From positions 1-8,048 of the forward strand of contig DAOVXU010000067.1 of NCBI GenBank assembly GCA_030635995.1: a DNA stretch of 8,048 bases. Reading direction: 5' to 3'. The notes under the pieces are model-generated. The model saw only the letters and a program-made list of their open reading frames with translations. It did no database searches and was not told the DNA's origin. Made by a program: the position numbers and the translations under genes. Source of the stretch: Arcobacter sp. (GTDB taxonomy: Bacteria > Campylobacterota > Campylobacteria > Campylobacterales > Arcobacteraceae). Numbering within the stretch: position 1 is the stretch's first letter; each line of letters opens with the position of its first letter. Of the stretch, positions 1-6,466 are shown in pieces.

Positions 1-366
1 AAATTTAAAAGGGATAACTGCATGTAAAATTGCTTCAACTGAAGGGTTAGGAGCGTTCTTTTCTATCATAGCTTCTTTTTGTTGCGATACCATATCACTA
101 TCACTTAAGCTTTCAAGCTTAGCCATAGATATAAGAGTATCAAGTTTGACAGGAGCGAAACCCTCCTCTTTTATAGAAACCAAATCCCAACCACTTCCTT
201 TTACAAAAAGTATATCTTCACTATCTATTTTAGTTTTTACAGATGTATTTCCGCCACCATGCAAAACTAACTCATCACTTTGACCTAATAAATTTGATGT
301 ATAAACTCTAAGTTCTAAATCTGTTTTATAACTTTTAGAGATCTCATTATCCCACAAATTTTCCAT
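1..366 (-). CDS. Class II aldolase/adducin family protein, N-terminal part (gene runs off the left edge)
   Basis: Reading the minus strand from an ATG at 366-364 gives 122 open codons to the window edge, so only the N-terminus is present. It begins MENLWDN and carries LHGGGNTSVK (about residues 37-46), KGSGWDL (about 60-66) and NPSVEAILHA (about 108-117). These are hallmarks of the class II aldolase domain in the long bifunctional aldolase/short-chain dehydrogenase proteins related to RhaD. In that family the glycine-rich LHGGGNTS loop binds substrate phosphate, and a His-x-His zinc site follows the NPSVEAILHA helix; here that site would lie just outside the window. The start overlaps the stop of the upstream monooxygenase-like gene by one base (TAATG), with a weak GGAAG at 381-377, so translation is probably coupled. 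The substrate cannot be told from this fragment. The C-terminal dehydrogenase domain is inferred from the family and not seen. Confidence 0.85.
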   Translation of the reverse strand, partial: MENLWDNEISKSYKTDLELRVYTSNLLGQSDELVLHGGGNTSVKTKIDSEDILFVKGSGWDLVSIKEEGFAPVKLDTLISMAKLESLSDSDMVSQQKEAMIEKNAPNPSVEAILHAVIPFKF

Positions 367-653
367 TATTTAAGAACTTCCAACTCATCTGAATATTTAT
401 CATCACAAAATGGCTCATATGAACTTTTATATATTTTATAGTGTGCTGATGTTTTATGTCCATCTAATGCCTTTTCATTTTCCCAAGTTTCAACAGCCAT
501 AAATCTTTTTGGTTCATTTTCATATTGAAATATTTCATAAAACAAACATCCCTCTTCTGCTTTTGAAGGTACTACCATCGCACTTAAAAGCTCTTTCATC
601 TTATCTTCATAACCATCTTTTGCTATAAATGTTACACTTTTTGTTATTGTCAT
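366..653 (-). CDS. ABM-domain (antibiotic biosynthesis monooxygenase-like) small protein, YgiN/LsrG type
   Basis: This 95-residue protein is a single ABM domain, a ferredoxin-like fold that usually forms dimers. Visible family features are the AEEGCLFYEIFQ segment (residues 32-43), FMAVETWENE (51-60) and the following helix with H66 and H71. Known members act as cofactor-independent oxygenases on quinols (YgiN) or as isomerases of phosphorylated sugars (LsrG), and the sequence does not decide between these. The start ATG at 653-651 is supported by a strong AGGAG at 664-660 with a 6-base spacer. It is the first gene of a leftward operon with the class II aldolase and overlaps that start by one base. 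The pairing suggests handling of a small carbonyl or sugar-derived metabolite, which is inference. The protein has no signal peptide and should be cytoplasmic. The acidic C-terminal tail (about 83-95) extends past the core domain. Confidence 0.85.
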   Translation of the reverse strand: MTITKSVTFIAKDGYEDKMKELLSAMVVPSKAEEGCLFYEIFQYENEPKRFMAVETWENEKALDGHKTSAHYKIYKSSYEPFCDDKYSDELEVLK

Positions 654-658
654 TTCAT

Positions 659-664
659 TCTCCT
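659..664 (-). promoter_or_regulatory. Strong Shine-Dalgarno of the ABM-domain gene
   Basis: The minus strand reads AGGAGA at 664-659, six to seven bases before the ATG at 653. It fixes the start codon. A minus-strand TATAAT at 674-669 lies so close that its transcript would begin within or next to this site, so that hexamer is unlikely to be the promoter. Confidence 0.75.
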
Positions 665-712
665 ACATATTATATAAAAAGGATTCTAACAAATATTTAA
701 TTAAACACACCA

Positions 713-740
713 TTTTTAAGTTATAATTATATATAATAAT
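713..740. promoter_or_regulatory. Divergent promoter region with back-to-back TATAAT boxes
   Basis: The 110-bp gap between the leftward ABM gene and the rightward response regulator is almost pure A/T here. On the plus strand there is TATAAT at 722-727, directly preceded by TTTTTAAGT, which resembles the extended -10 element of Campylobacterota housekeeping promoters. A second TATAAT lies at 732-737. On the minus strand TATAAT occupies 731-726. The sequence at 726-737 is a perfect 12-bp palindrome, ATTATATATAAT, so the two opposite -10 boxes abut. No convincing -35 box is visible, as is usual for this phylum. Predicted leaders would be about 20-30 bases rightward and about 65 bases leftward. 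The calls rest on motif matching in very AT-rich DNA, where chance TATAAT is common. Confidence 0.4.
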
Positions 741-763
741 TAAAATAATAGTTGAGGTAAAAG

Positions 764-1126
764 ATGAAAATACTGGTTACTGATGATTCGAAAATGGCAA
801 GAAGAATGTTAATAAAAACATTAAAAGAATTTATTACCCAAAATGATGAAATTTTACAAGCTGAGAATGGCGAAGAGTGTGTTGCAATATATAAAGAGCA
901 AAAACCTGATTTAGTTTTTTTAGACTTAACTATGCCTATTATGGATGGTTTTGAAGCTTTAAAATATCTTAAACTTTATGATAAAGATGCAAAAGTAGTA
1001 GTTGTATCAGCTGATATACAAAAAGGCTCTTTAGATAGAGTAAGAGAAAGTGGTGCAATTGATTTTGTAAAAAAACCAATAGATGCCAGTAAAATGGAAT
1101 TGATTTTTCAAAAAATAGGAGAATAG
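764..1126 (+). CDS. CheY-like single-domain response regulator
   Basis: This 120-residue protein is a bare receiver domain with no output domain. The acidic pocket is D7 and D8, the phosphoacceptor is D54 in VFLDLTMPIMDG, the switch hydroxyl is S82 (VVVVSAD), and the conserved lysine is K104 before P105. F101 sits where Tyr106 of E. coli CheY lies, so the aromatic switch is conserved. All residues needed for phosphotransfer are present. In the family such proteins act by protein-protein contact or pass phosphate onward. The start at ATG 764 follows a GAGG at 754-757 with a 6-base spacer. It is the first gene of the rightward operon, one base before the CheC-like gene, with a cognate-looking kinase two genes down. 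I avoid the name cheY because no flagellar or receptor context is visible and several CheY-like paralogues are common. Confidence 0.93.
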   Translation: MKILVTDDSKMARRMLIKTLKEFITQNDEILQAENGEECVAIYKEQKPDLVFLDLTMPIMDGFEALKYLKLYDKDAKVVVVSADIQKGSLDRVRESGAIDFVKKPIDASKMELIFQKIGE

Positions 1127-1127
1127 T

Positions 1128-1745
1128 ATGTCTAATGAAATAATATTTGATGAAGATGAAAAAGATTGTTTACAAGAATTGATGAATATAGCATATGGTT
1201 CAGCAACTGCAGCTATTGCTGATATTATTGATGCTTTTGCAACTTTAAGTATCCCTACAATTGAGATAATTGATGCTTCCAATTTAAAATCATATTTAGC
1301 CTCAAACTTAGATATGACAACTCCTCATCTTATAGCTACTCAACTTTTAAATGGTGAATTATCTGGTGAAAATATATTTATAATAGATAGTAATTCAGCA
1401 ATTAGTATGGCTCAAGAATTTGATCTTGCTGATGAAGATATGGAAGAGGAGGAACTACACGATATTGTTTTAGAGATTACCAATATTTTATCTTCATCAA
1501 TAACTAGTTCTTTAATAAGTGAAATGAAAGCACATGCTACATTTTCTCCACCTAGTATTAAAACAATTAATTCTATAGATGATTTAAATGAAGAATTTAT
1601 TTCAGATTATACTAAAGTGATTATTATTTCAACTCAACTTACCTTTGAAGCTCAAAATATCAATGGTACCCTTATGATGTTAACAACAGATAAATCAATC
1701 TTATATATTAAAAATGTTATAAATAGCATGCTGGAAGATTTTTAA
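1128..1745 (+). CDS. CheC/CheX-family phospho-response-regulator phosphatase, two active-site motifs
   Basis: This 205-residue protein matches the CheC/CheX/FliY phosphatase fold. The CheC signature D/S-x3-E-x2-N-x22-P appears twice with exact spacing: D13, E17, N20, P43 and D112, E116, N119, P142. In characterised CheC proteins the Glu and Asn of each motif act on the phosphorylated aspartate of CheY, so both sites here look competent. The ~200-residue length and internal two-fold repeat fit CheC better than the one-motif CheX. A linker rich in Asp and Glu (about 99-109) precedes the second motif. There is no FliN-like domain, so it is not FliY. AGGAG at 1117-1121, inside the end of the upstream gene, supports the ATG at 1128. 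Lying between a CheY-like protein and a kinase, it is probably the dephosphorylating arm of that module. No CheD partner, which stimulates CheC in other bacteria, is seen in the window. Confidence 0.88.
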   Translation: MSNEIIFDEDEKDCLQELMNIAYGSATAAIADIIDAFATLSIPTIEIIDASNLKSYLASNLDMTTPHLIATQLLNGELSGENIFIIDSNSAISMAQEFDLADEDMEEEELHDIVLEITNILSSSITSSLISEMKAHATFSPPSIKTINSIDDLNEEFISDYTKVIIISTQLTFEAQNINGTLMMLTTDKSILYIKNVINSMLEDF

Positions 1746-1747
1746 CA

Positions 1748-3274
1748 ATGGATAATAAAACAGACAAATTCAACCTTATATGTGACACAATAAATAGTGG
1801 TATTTTTGTAATAACTGATGATTTAACTGTATCTTTTTGGAATCAGTGGCTAGAAGATTGTACAAATATTAAAGCTAATAATATAGAAGGGAAATCTATT
1901 TTAGAGTTCTACCCAGATTTAAATATAAAAAGTTTTCAAAGAAAAACAAAAACAACTCTTAGACTACAAGCCCCAACATTTTTCAATACATCAAAAGAGG
2001 GTTATTTACTAAAAATTAAATTAAATAATATAACTCAAAATGTATTTAAATATATGCAACAAAATATTACCATACTACCATATAATTTAGATAAAAAAGA
2101 AGTTATAGTCTACATATACGATAACACTCAATTAAGTAGTGTAAATTATCAATTAAAAAAAGCAAAAGAATCCCTAGAGATAAAAAATCAAATATTAAAA
2201 GAACAAAATCTAGAGTTTGAACAACTACTAAATTCAACTATGGAGGGATTAGGAGTAAGTGATAATAATCATCGCTATGTAAATGTAAATGATATCGCTT
2301 TAAATCTGTTAGGCTATGAATCTAAAGATGAATTAATTGGAAAACATATACTTGATTTTGTAAAAAAGGAATATCATAAAGATATAAAAGAAAAGATCTT
2401 AAAAGAATATACAAAACCATACGAGATAGAACTTATTAAAAAAAATGGAGATACTTTTCCTGCTTTAGTAAGTGGTAAATCTATTAATATAAACAACATA
2501 CCACATAGAATATCAGCAATTATAGATATAACAGAATTAAGAGAAAAAGATAAGCATATTTTTGAACAAGCAAAACTTGTATCTATGGGGGAGATGATTG
2601 GAAATATTGCTCATCAATGGAGACAACCATTATCTGTTATATCAACAGCTGCAACAGGAATGTTGATGCAAAAAGAGTATGGAATATTAAATGATGAGAC
2701 ATTTAATAAATCATGTCAAGATATAAATGAACACGCTCAATATCTTTCTACAACAATAGATGATTTTAAGAATTTCATAAAAGGTGATAGAGAGAAAAGT
2801 ATATTTAAATTAACAGAAAGCATTAATGAATTTTTGAATTTAATGGAATCTACTATCAAAGAATTTAATATAAACATAATCTTAAATCTACAAGATGACA
2901 TTAATATTGAGGGTTATCCAAATGAACTTAAACAATGTATAATAAATATTTTCAATAATGCAAAAGATGTTTTATTGGATTTAAAAGAAGAGAAAATATA
3001 TATTTTTATAACATCATATACAAAAGATAATAATATAATTATAAAAATAAAAGATAATGGTGGAGGTATACCTTTAGATATTTTACCAAAGATTTTTGAA
3101 CCTTATTTTACAACAAAACATCAATCAGATGGCACGGGTCTAGGTCTGCATATGTCTTATAAATTGATCACAAATGGTATGGGTGGTAAACTAAAAGCTA
3201 AAAATATAACTTATTTATATAATGATATTCAATATACAGGTGCTGAATTTACGATAAGTTTACCTCTTCACTAA
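1748..3274 (+). CDS. Soluble PAS-PAS sensor histidine kinase (HQWRQPL type)
   Basis: This 508-residue kinase has no hydrophobic segment long enough to span a membrane, so it should sense a cytoplasmic signal. A PAS-like domain covers about residues 8-128 (FWNQWLEDCTN at 30-40). A coiled-coil-like linker of about 130-158 follows, then a clearer PAS domain at about 156-264 that ends in the usual DITELREKDK. The phosphoacceptor is H289 in AHQWRQPLS. The ATPase domain shows the N box around N400-D407, the G1 box D436-N-G-G-G, an F box EPYFTTK (451-457) and the G2 box GTGLGLHMS (462-470). All catalytic motifs are intact. There is no receiver domain, so phosphate must go to a separate protein, most simply the CheY-like protein two genes upstream. 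The gene starts two bases after the CheC-like gene with only a weak GGAAG at 1733-1737, suggesting translational coupling. The ligand or cofactor of the PAS domains cannot be read from sequence. Confidence 0.93.
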   Translation: MDNKTDKFNLICDTINSGIFVITDDLTVSFWNQWLEDCTNIKANNIEGKSILEFYPDLNIKSFQRKTKTTLRLQAPTFFNTSKEGYLLKIKLNNITQNVFKYMQQNITILPYNLDKKEVIVYIYDNTQLSSVNYQLKKAKESLEIKNQILKEQNLEFEQLLNSTMEGLGVSDNNHRYVNVNDIALNLLGYESKDELIGKHILDFVKKEYHKDIKEKILKEYTKPYEIELIKKNGDTFPALVSGKSININNIPHRISAIIDITELREKDKHIFEQAKLVSMGEMIGNIAHQWRQPLSVISTAATGMLMQKEYGILNDETFNKSCQDINEHAQYLSTTIDDFKNFIKGDREKSIFKLTESINEFLNLMESTIKEFNINIILNLQDDINIEGYPNELKQCIINIFNNAKDVLLDLKEEKIYIFITSYTKDNNIIIKIKDNGGGIPLDILPKIFEPYFTTKHQSDGTGLGLHMSYKLITNGMGGKLKAKNITYLYNDIQYTGAEFTISLPLH

Positions 3275-3277
3275 ACT

Positions 3278-5074
3278 ATGGATAATAAATATCATATTTT
3301 AGAAAAAGTTTTTGGACATAGTTCATTTAGACCTTTTCAAGAAGAAGCGGTAGATACAATTATAAAAGGGCAAGACCTTCTTACTATCATCCCCACAGGT
3401 GGTGGAAAATCACTTTGTTATCAACTTCCTGCTTTACTACTTAATGGAACGGCTATAGTTATATCTCCACTTATTGCACTTATGCAAGATCAAGTTATGG
3501 CACTAAAAGCAAATGATATAGAAGCTGATATGATAAGTTCTGCTCAAACTCAAAATGAGATCTCTGATACAATACAAAGAATGCAAAATGGAACTTTAAA
3601 ACTCCTATATATTGCCCCTGAAAGATTCTCAGCTTATGGTTTTTTAGATATTTTAAAAACCATAAAAATCAGTTTTTTTGTAATTGATGAAGCTCATTGT
3701 GTAAGTGAATGGGGGCATGAATTTCGTAGTGATTATAGAAATCTAGGTATCCTTAAATCACATTTTCCCACTACTTCCATTTGTGCATTTACAGCAACCG
3801 CAACCACTAAAGTACAAACTGATATTGTTGAAGCTTTAAATATCCCTTTATGTAAAATATTAAGAGGTCAAACAAAAAGAGATAACCTTAATATAAAAGT
3901 GAAAAAAAGAGTAGGAAATGGAAGAGTACAACTAATAGAGTTTTTAAGAAATAGAGAAAATGAGATAGGAATTGTATATACATTTTCAAGAAAAGAAGCT
4001 GATAATCTAACCTCTTTTTTAAAAGAGAAGAATTTTAAAGTTAAAGCTTATCATGCAGGACTCTCAAATAGTATTAGAGATGAAGTTTATAAAGACTTTT
4101 TATACGATAGGATAAATATTATTGTTGCAACTATTGCTTTTGGTATGGGGATAGATAAAAGTAATATTAGATTTGTAGCCCACACCTCTATGCCAAAAAC
4201 TATGGAAAATTTTTATCAAGAGATTGGTCGAGCAGGAAGAGATGGACTTCCTAGTGATACATTACTTTTATATACAAAAGCAGATGAGATACAAAGAAAA
4301 GCTTTTATTGCAAATGATATAAATTTACAATATAAAGACTTATTAGAAAAAAAGCTTGAAGCTATGTATAAATTTTGTATAAGTTCCTCTTGTAGGCATA
4401 AAACCATAGCTTCTTATTTTGATGATAAGATTGAGGTTTGTAGCACCTCTTGCGATAATTGTACAAAAGGTGAAGTTATCCAAGTAGATATATCTGTGGA
4501 TGCTCAGAAATTTTTATCAGCACTTTATAGAACAAATCAAAGTTTTGGACAAACTCATATTATAGATATATTAAGAGGTTCAAAAGTAGCTAAAATTACA
4601 CAATTTTCACATCAAAATCTATCTGTATATGGGATAGGAAAAGATAAAAGTAAAAATAATTGGGCTTTAATAGTGGATAGACTTTTAGACCTAGAAGCTA
4701 TTATTATTGGAGAATATAAAGCTTTAAAAATTACAAATATAGGATTTGAGATATTAAAAGGGAAACAAACAGTTTTTATAGATGAAGATAAAATAAATGA
4801 ACTTCCAAAAGATAAACCTAAAAAAATAAAACAATCTTTTGATAATATAAATATGGAATATTTTGAACAATTTAGAACACTAAGAACTTCACTAGCAAAT
4901 ATCCAAAATGTCCCTGCTTATGTTATATTTAGTGATAAAGTTTTAGTGGAATTAACAGCAACACTTCCACAAACAAAAGAACAAATGCTAGAAGTTAATG
5001 GTATAGGTGAAGTAAAATTTGAAAGATATGGTGAAGAATTTTTAGAACTTTGTATTAAATTAAAAAATAGTTAG
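3278..5074 (+). CDS. recQ: ATP-dependent DNA helicase RecQ
   Basis: This full-length 598-residue RecQ is a 3'-to-5' DNA helicase of recombination and replication-fork repair. In order it shows motif 0 (FRPFQ, 17-21), Walker A TGGGKS with K44, DEAH at 137-140, the RecQ-specific aromatic loop SEWGHEFRSDY (143-153), TATAT (172-176) and motif VI QEIGRAGRDG (314-323). The RQC zinc-binding region has C372, C388, C392 and C395 plus an extra C367. A winged-helix region follows, then a C-terminal HRDC domain at about 525-595. Nothing is truncated. It starts three bases after the kinase stop. No Shine-Dalgarno is evident before the ATG at 3278, so coupling to kinase translation is likely. Its first 12 bases equal those of the kinase gene. 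Co-transcription with the signalling genes is inferred from spacing, and a functional tie is not shown. Confidence 0.96.
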   Translation: MDNKYHILEKVFGHSSFRPFQEEAVDTIIKGQDLLTIIPTGGGKSLCYQLPALLLNGTAIVISPLIALMQDQVMALKANDIEADMISSAQTQNEISDTIQRMQNGTLKLLYIAPERFSAYGFLDILKTIKISFFVIDEAHCVSEWGHEFRSDYRNLGILKSHFPTTSICAFTATATTKVQTDIVEALNIPLCKILRGQTKRDNLNIKVKKRVGNGRVQLIEFLRNRENEIGIVYTFSRKEADNLTSFLKEKNFKVKAYHAGLSNSIRDEVYKDFLYDRINIIVATIAFGMGIDKSNIRFVAHTSMPKTMENFYQEIGRAGRDGLPSDTLLLYTKADEIQRKAFIANDINLQYKDLLEKKLEAMYKFCISSSCRHKTIASYFDDKIEVCSTSCDNCTKGEVIQVDISVDAQKFLSALYRTNQSFGQTHIIDILRGSKVAKITQFSHQNLSVYGIGKDKSKNNWALIVDRLLDLEAIIIGEYKALKITNIGFEILKGKQTVFIDEDKINELPKDKPKKIKQSFDNINMEYFEQFRTLRTSLANIQNVPAYVIFSDKVLVELTATLPQTKEQMLEVNGIGEVKFERYGEEFLELCIKLKNS

Positions 5075-5087
5075 TACTAGTTTTTTT
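5062..5087. terminator. Possible weak bidirectional terminator at the convergent junction
   Basis: Between recQ (stop TAG 5072-5074) and the leftward amidase (stop TAG 5079-5077) there are only two bases. The core TAGTACTA at 5072-5079 is a perfect palindrome containing both stops. An A6 tract (5062-5067) lies on one side and a T7 tract (5081-5087) on the other. An alternative fold pairs AAAAAATAG with CTA-G-TTTTTT across a 6-base loop with one bulged G. The stem is AT-rich and weak, so termination in either direction is plausible but uncertain. Confidence 0.35.
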
Positions 5088-6459
5088 CAAAATAAGACAC
5101 AACCCCATTTGCAATCCCATCTGCAATCTTTTTTTGATAATTTTTAGTATAAATTCTTTTAGATTCAACAGGATGTGAAATATATCCCACTTCAATTAAA
5201 ATAGATGGCATCTGTGCACCTACTAGTACCCAAAATGGGCCCTCTCTTACTCCACCATCCAAAATTGTATTTTTACCATAATATTTTCTTAAACTATATA
5301 GCATATGACTTTGTATATCTATTGCCATCTTTTGAGATGATGTTATTTTACTTCTATTTAATAATGTTAATAATATATTTTTAGAGCTATAACTCATTGA
5401 GTTCATATCACCTCTATTTTCTAAGGCTGCTACCCTTTTAGCTCGTTTACTTCTAGCAGGTGATAAAAAATAAGTTTCTACACCATGAGCTTTTTTTGCC
5501 CGATTTTTTCTAGCAGCATTTGCATGTATTGATATAAACATATCTGCATTCTTTTTATTTGCAAGTCTTGTTCTATATCTTAAGCTTACATATCTATCTT
5601 TATTTCTAGTTAGATAAACTTTAAAACCTTTTGATTTTAGATTATAATATAAATTCTTTGCCACATTTAACACAACAGTTTTTTCATATCTTCTTCGTGG
5701 ACCAACTGCCCCAGAATCTTTTCCACCATGCCCCGCATCTATAACTATTGTTTTTTTCTTATTTGAAGAACTACTCTTTTTTCTAATTTTTACATATTTA
5801 TTTGAAATAACTTTTTTACTTACCCTCTTACTCTTTTTAGGGAAAACTTTTATTATAATTTGTTTATTATTTACAATATAATATGTTTTTAAATTATAAT
5901 AATCTGCAAGACTAATTCTTAAAGTTTTATATCTATATTGAACAATTTTTATCCGTTTTACATTATCTATTTTTAGTTTTGTAGGTTTTGCATCTTTAAA
6001 ATTACCCACTATATCAAATGTATCATAATATCTATTTTTCTTTTTAGTTTCAAAAAATTTAATTGATTTTTTAGATATTCTTTTATTAAAATTTATAATA
6101 ATCTGATTATCTTCAACATATACCGATTTTATAGAGTATTTTTTAGATGGTGTTTTTTTATAAGTTTTTTTTAATTTAATAGATTTTTTAGGGGTATCTT
6201 TTATAAATTTAATATTTCTATCTAATCTATAAAGTTCACTTTTATATTTTTTTACATCTTTATTTAATTTTGTACCATAACGAACAAGCTCTTTTAGATA
6301 TTTTATCTCTTTTTGTTTATTGTTATGTAACATAGAAGTGATATAGTTCTTCTTTGCATAGTAAAATTTTGTTGCATCTGAAGAGGCATTTAAAAAACTA
6401 AAATTACCTATTATAAAAACAGTAATTAATAATATTTTAAAAAAACTTCTTTTATTCAC
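5077..6459 (-). CDS. amiA: Periplasmic N-acetylmuramoyl-L-alanine amidase (AMIN + Amidase_3)
   Basis: This 460-residue zinc amidase cuts the amide bond between MurNAc and the stem peptide, an activity that usually serves daughter-cell separation. A Sec signal peptide spans residues 1-25, with a likely cut after LNA. A lysine-rich segment follows, then an AMIN-like domain at about 108-206, which in the family targets enzyme to peptidoglycan or the septum, then a basic Ser/Lys linker. The Amidase_3 domain covers about 236-458. Zinc ligands are H244 (DAGHGG), E259 (YEK) and H312 (SIHAN), and the catalytic glutamate is E423 (IEVGYISHP). The 110 residues between H312 and E423 include an insert at about 334-395 with LENRGDMNS, resembling the autoinhibitory helix insert of E. 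coli AmiA/B/C. This suggests control by an activator. The start codon is GTG at 6459-6457, seven bases after the upstream stop. The symbol follows C. jejuni usage from memory of gene order. Confidence 0.92.
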   Translation of the reverse strand: MNKRSFFKILLITVFIIGNFSFLNASSDATKFYYAKKNYITSMLHNNKQKEIKYLKELVRYGTKLNKDVKKYKSELYRLDRNIKFIKDTPKKSIKLKKTYKKTPSKKYSIKSVYVEDNQIIINFNKRISKKSIKFFETKKKNRYYDTFDIVGNFKDAKPTKLKIDNVKRIKIVQYRYKTLRISLADYYNLKTYYIVNNKQIIIKVFPKKSKRVSKKVISNKYVKIRKKSSSSNKKKTIVIDAGHGGKDSGAVGPRRRYEKTVVLNVAKNLYYNLKSKGFKVYLTRNKDRYVSLRYRTRLANKKNADMFISIHANAARKNRAKKAHGVETYFLSPARSKRAKRVAALENRGDMNSMSYSSKNILLTLLNRSKITSSQKMAIDIQSHMLYSLRKYYGKNTILDGGVREGPFWVLVGAQMPSILIEVGYISHPVESKRIYTKNYQKKIADGIANGVVSYFEKN

Positions 6460-6466
6460 GAAAAAA

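Noticed and set aside
669..674. A minus-strand TATAAT just upstream of the ABM gene.
   Set aside because: Transcription from it would begin at or inside the ribosome binding site at 664-659, leaving no usable leader.
764..1126. Calling the receiver protein the chemotaxis CheY.
   Set aside because: The residues fit CheY, but the neighbours are a PAS kinase and a phosphatase and no chemotaxis gene is visible, so only a CheY-like label is justified.
1031..1282. An 83-codon open frame on the minus strand across the receiver/CheC junction.
   Set aside because: It is antisense to two well-supported genes, its translation looks like a shadow of the low-complexity coding strand, and it has no family resemblance.
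3218..3223. A TATAAT inside the end of the kinase gene that might drive recQ.
   Set aside because: Chance matches are very common in DNA this AT-rich and there is no extended -10 or -35 context, so it is not listed as a promoter.
4216..4407. A 63-codon open frame on the minus strand inside recQ.
   Set aside because: It lies opposite helicase motif VI and the zinc region of an intact recQ, and is explained as an antisense shadow.
6150..6173. Homopolymer T7 and T8 tracts within the amidase gene, considered as phase-variation switches.
   Set aside because: The tracts are short, encode Lys/Phe-rich stretches expected in AT-rich DNA, the reading frame is intact, and phase variation in this phylum typically uses longer poly-G/C tracts.
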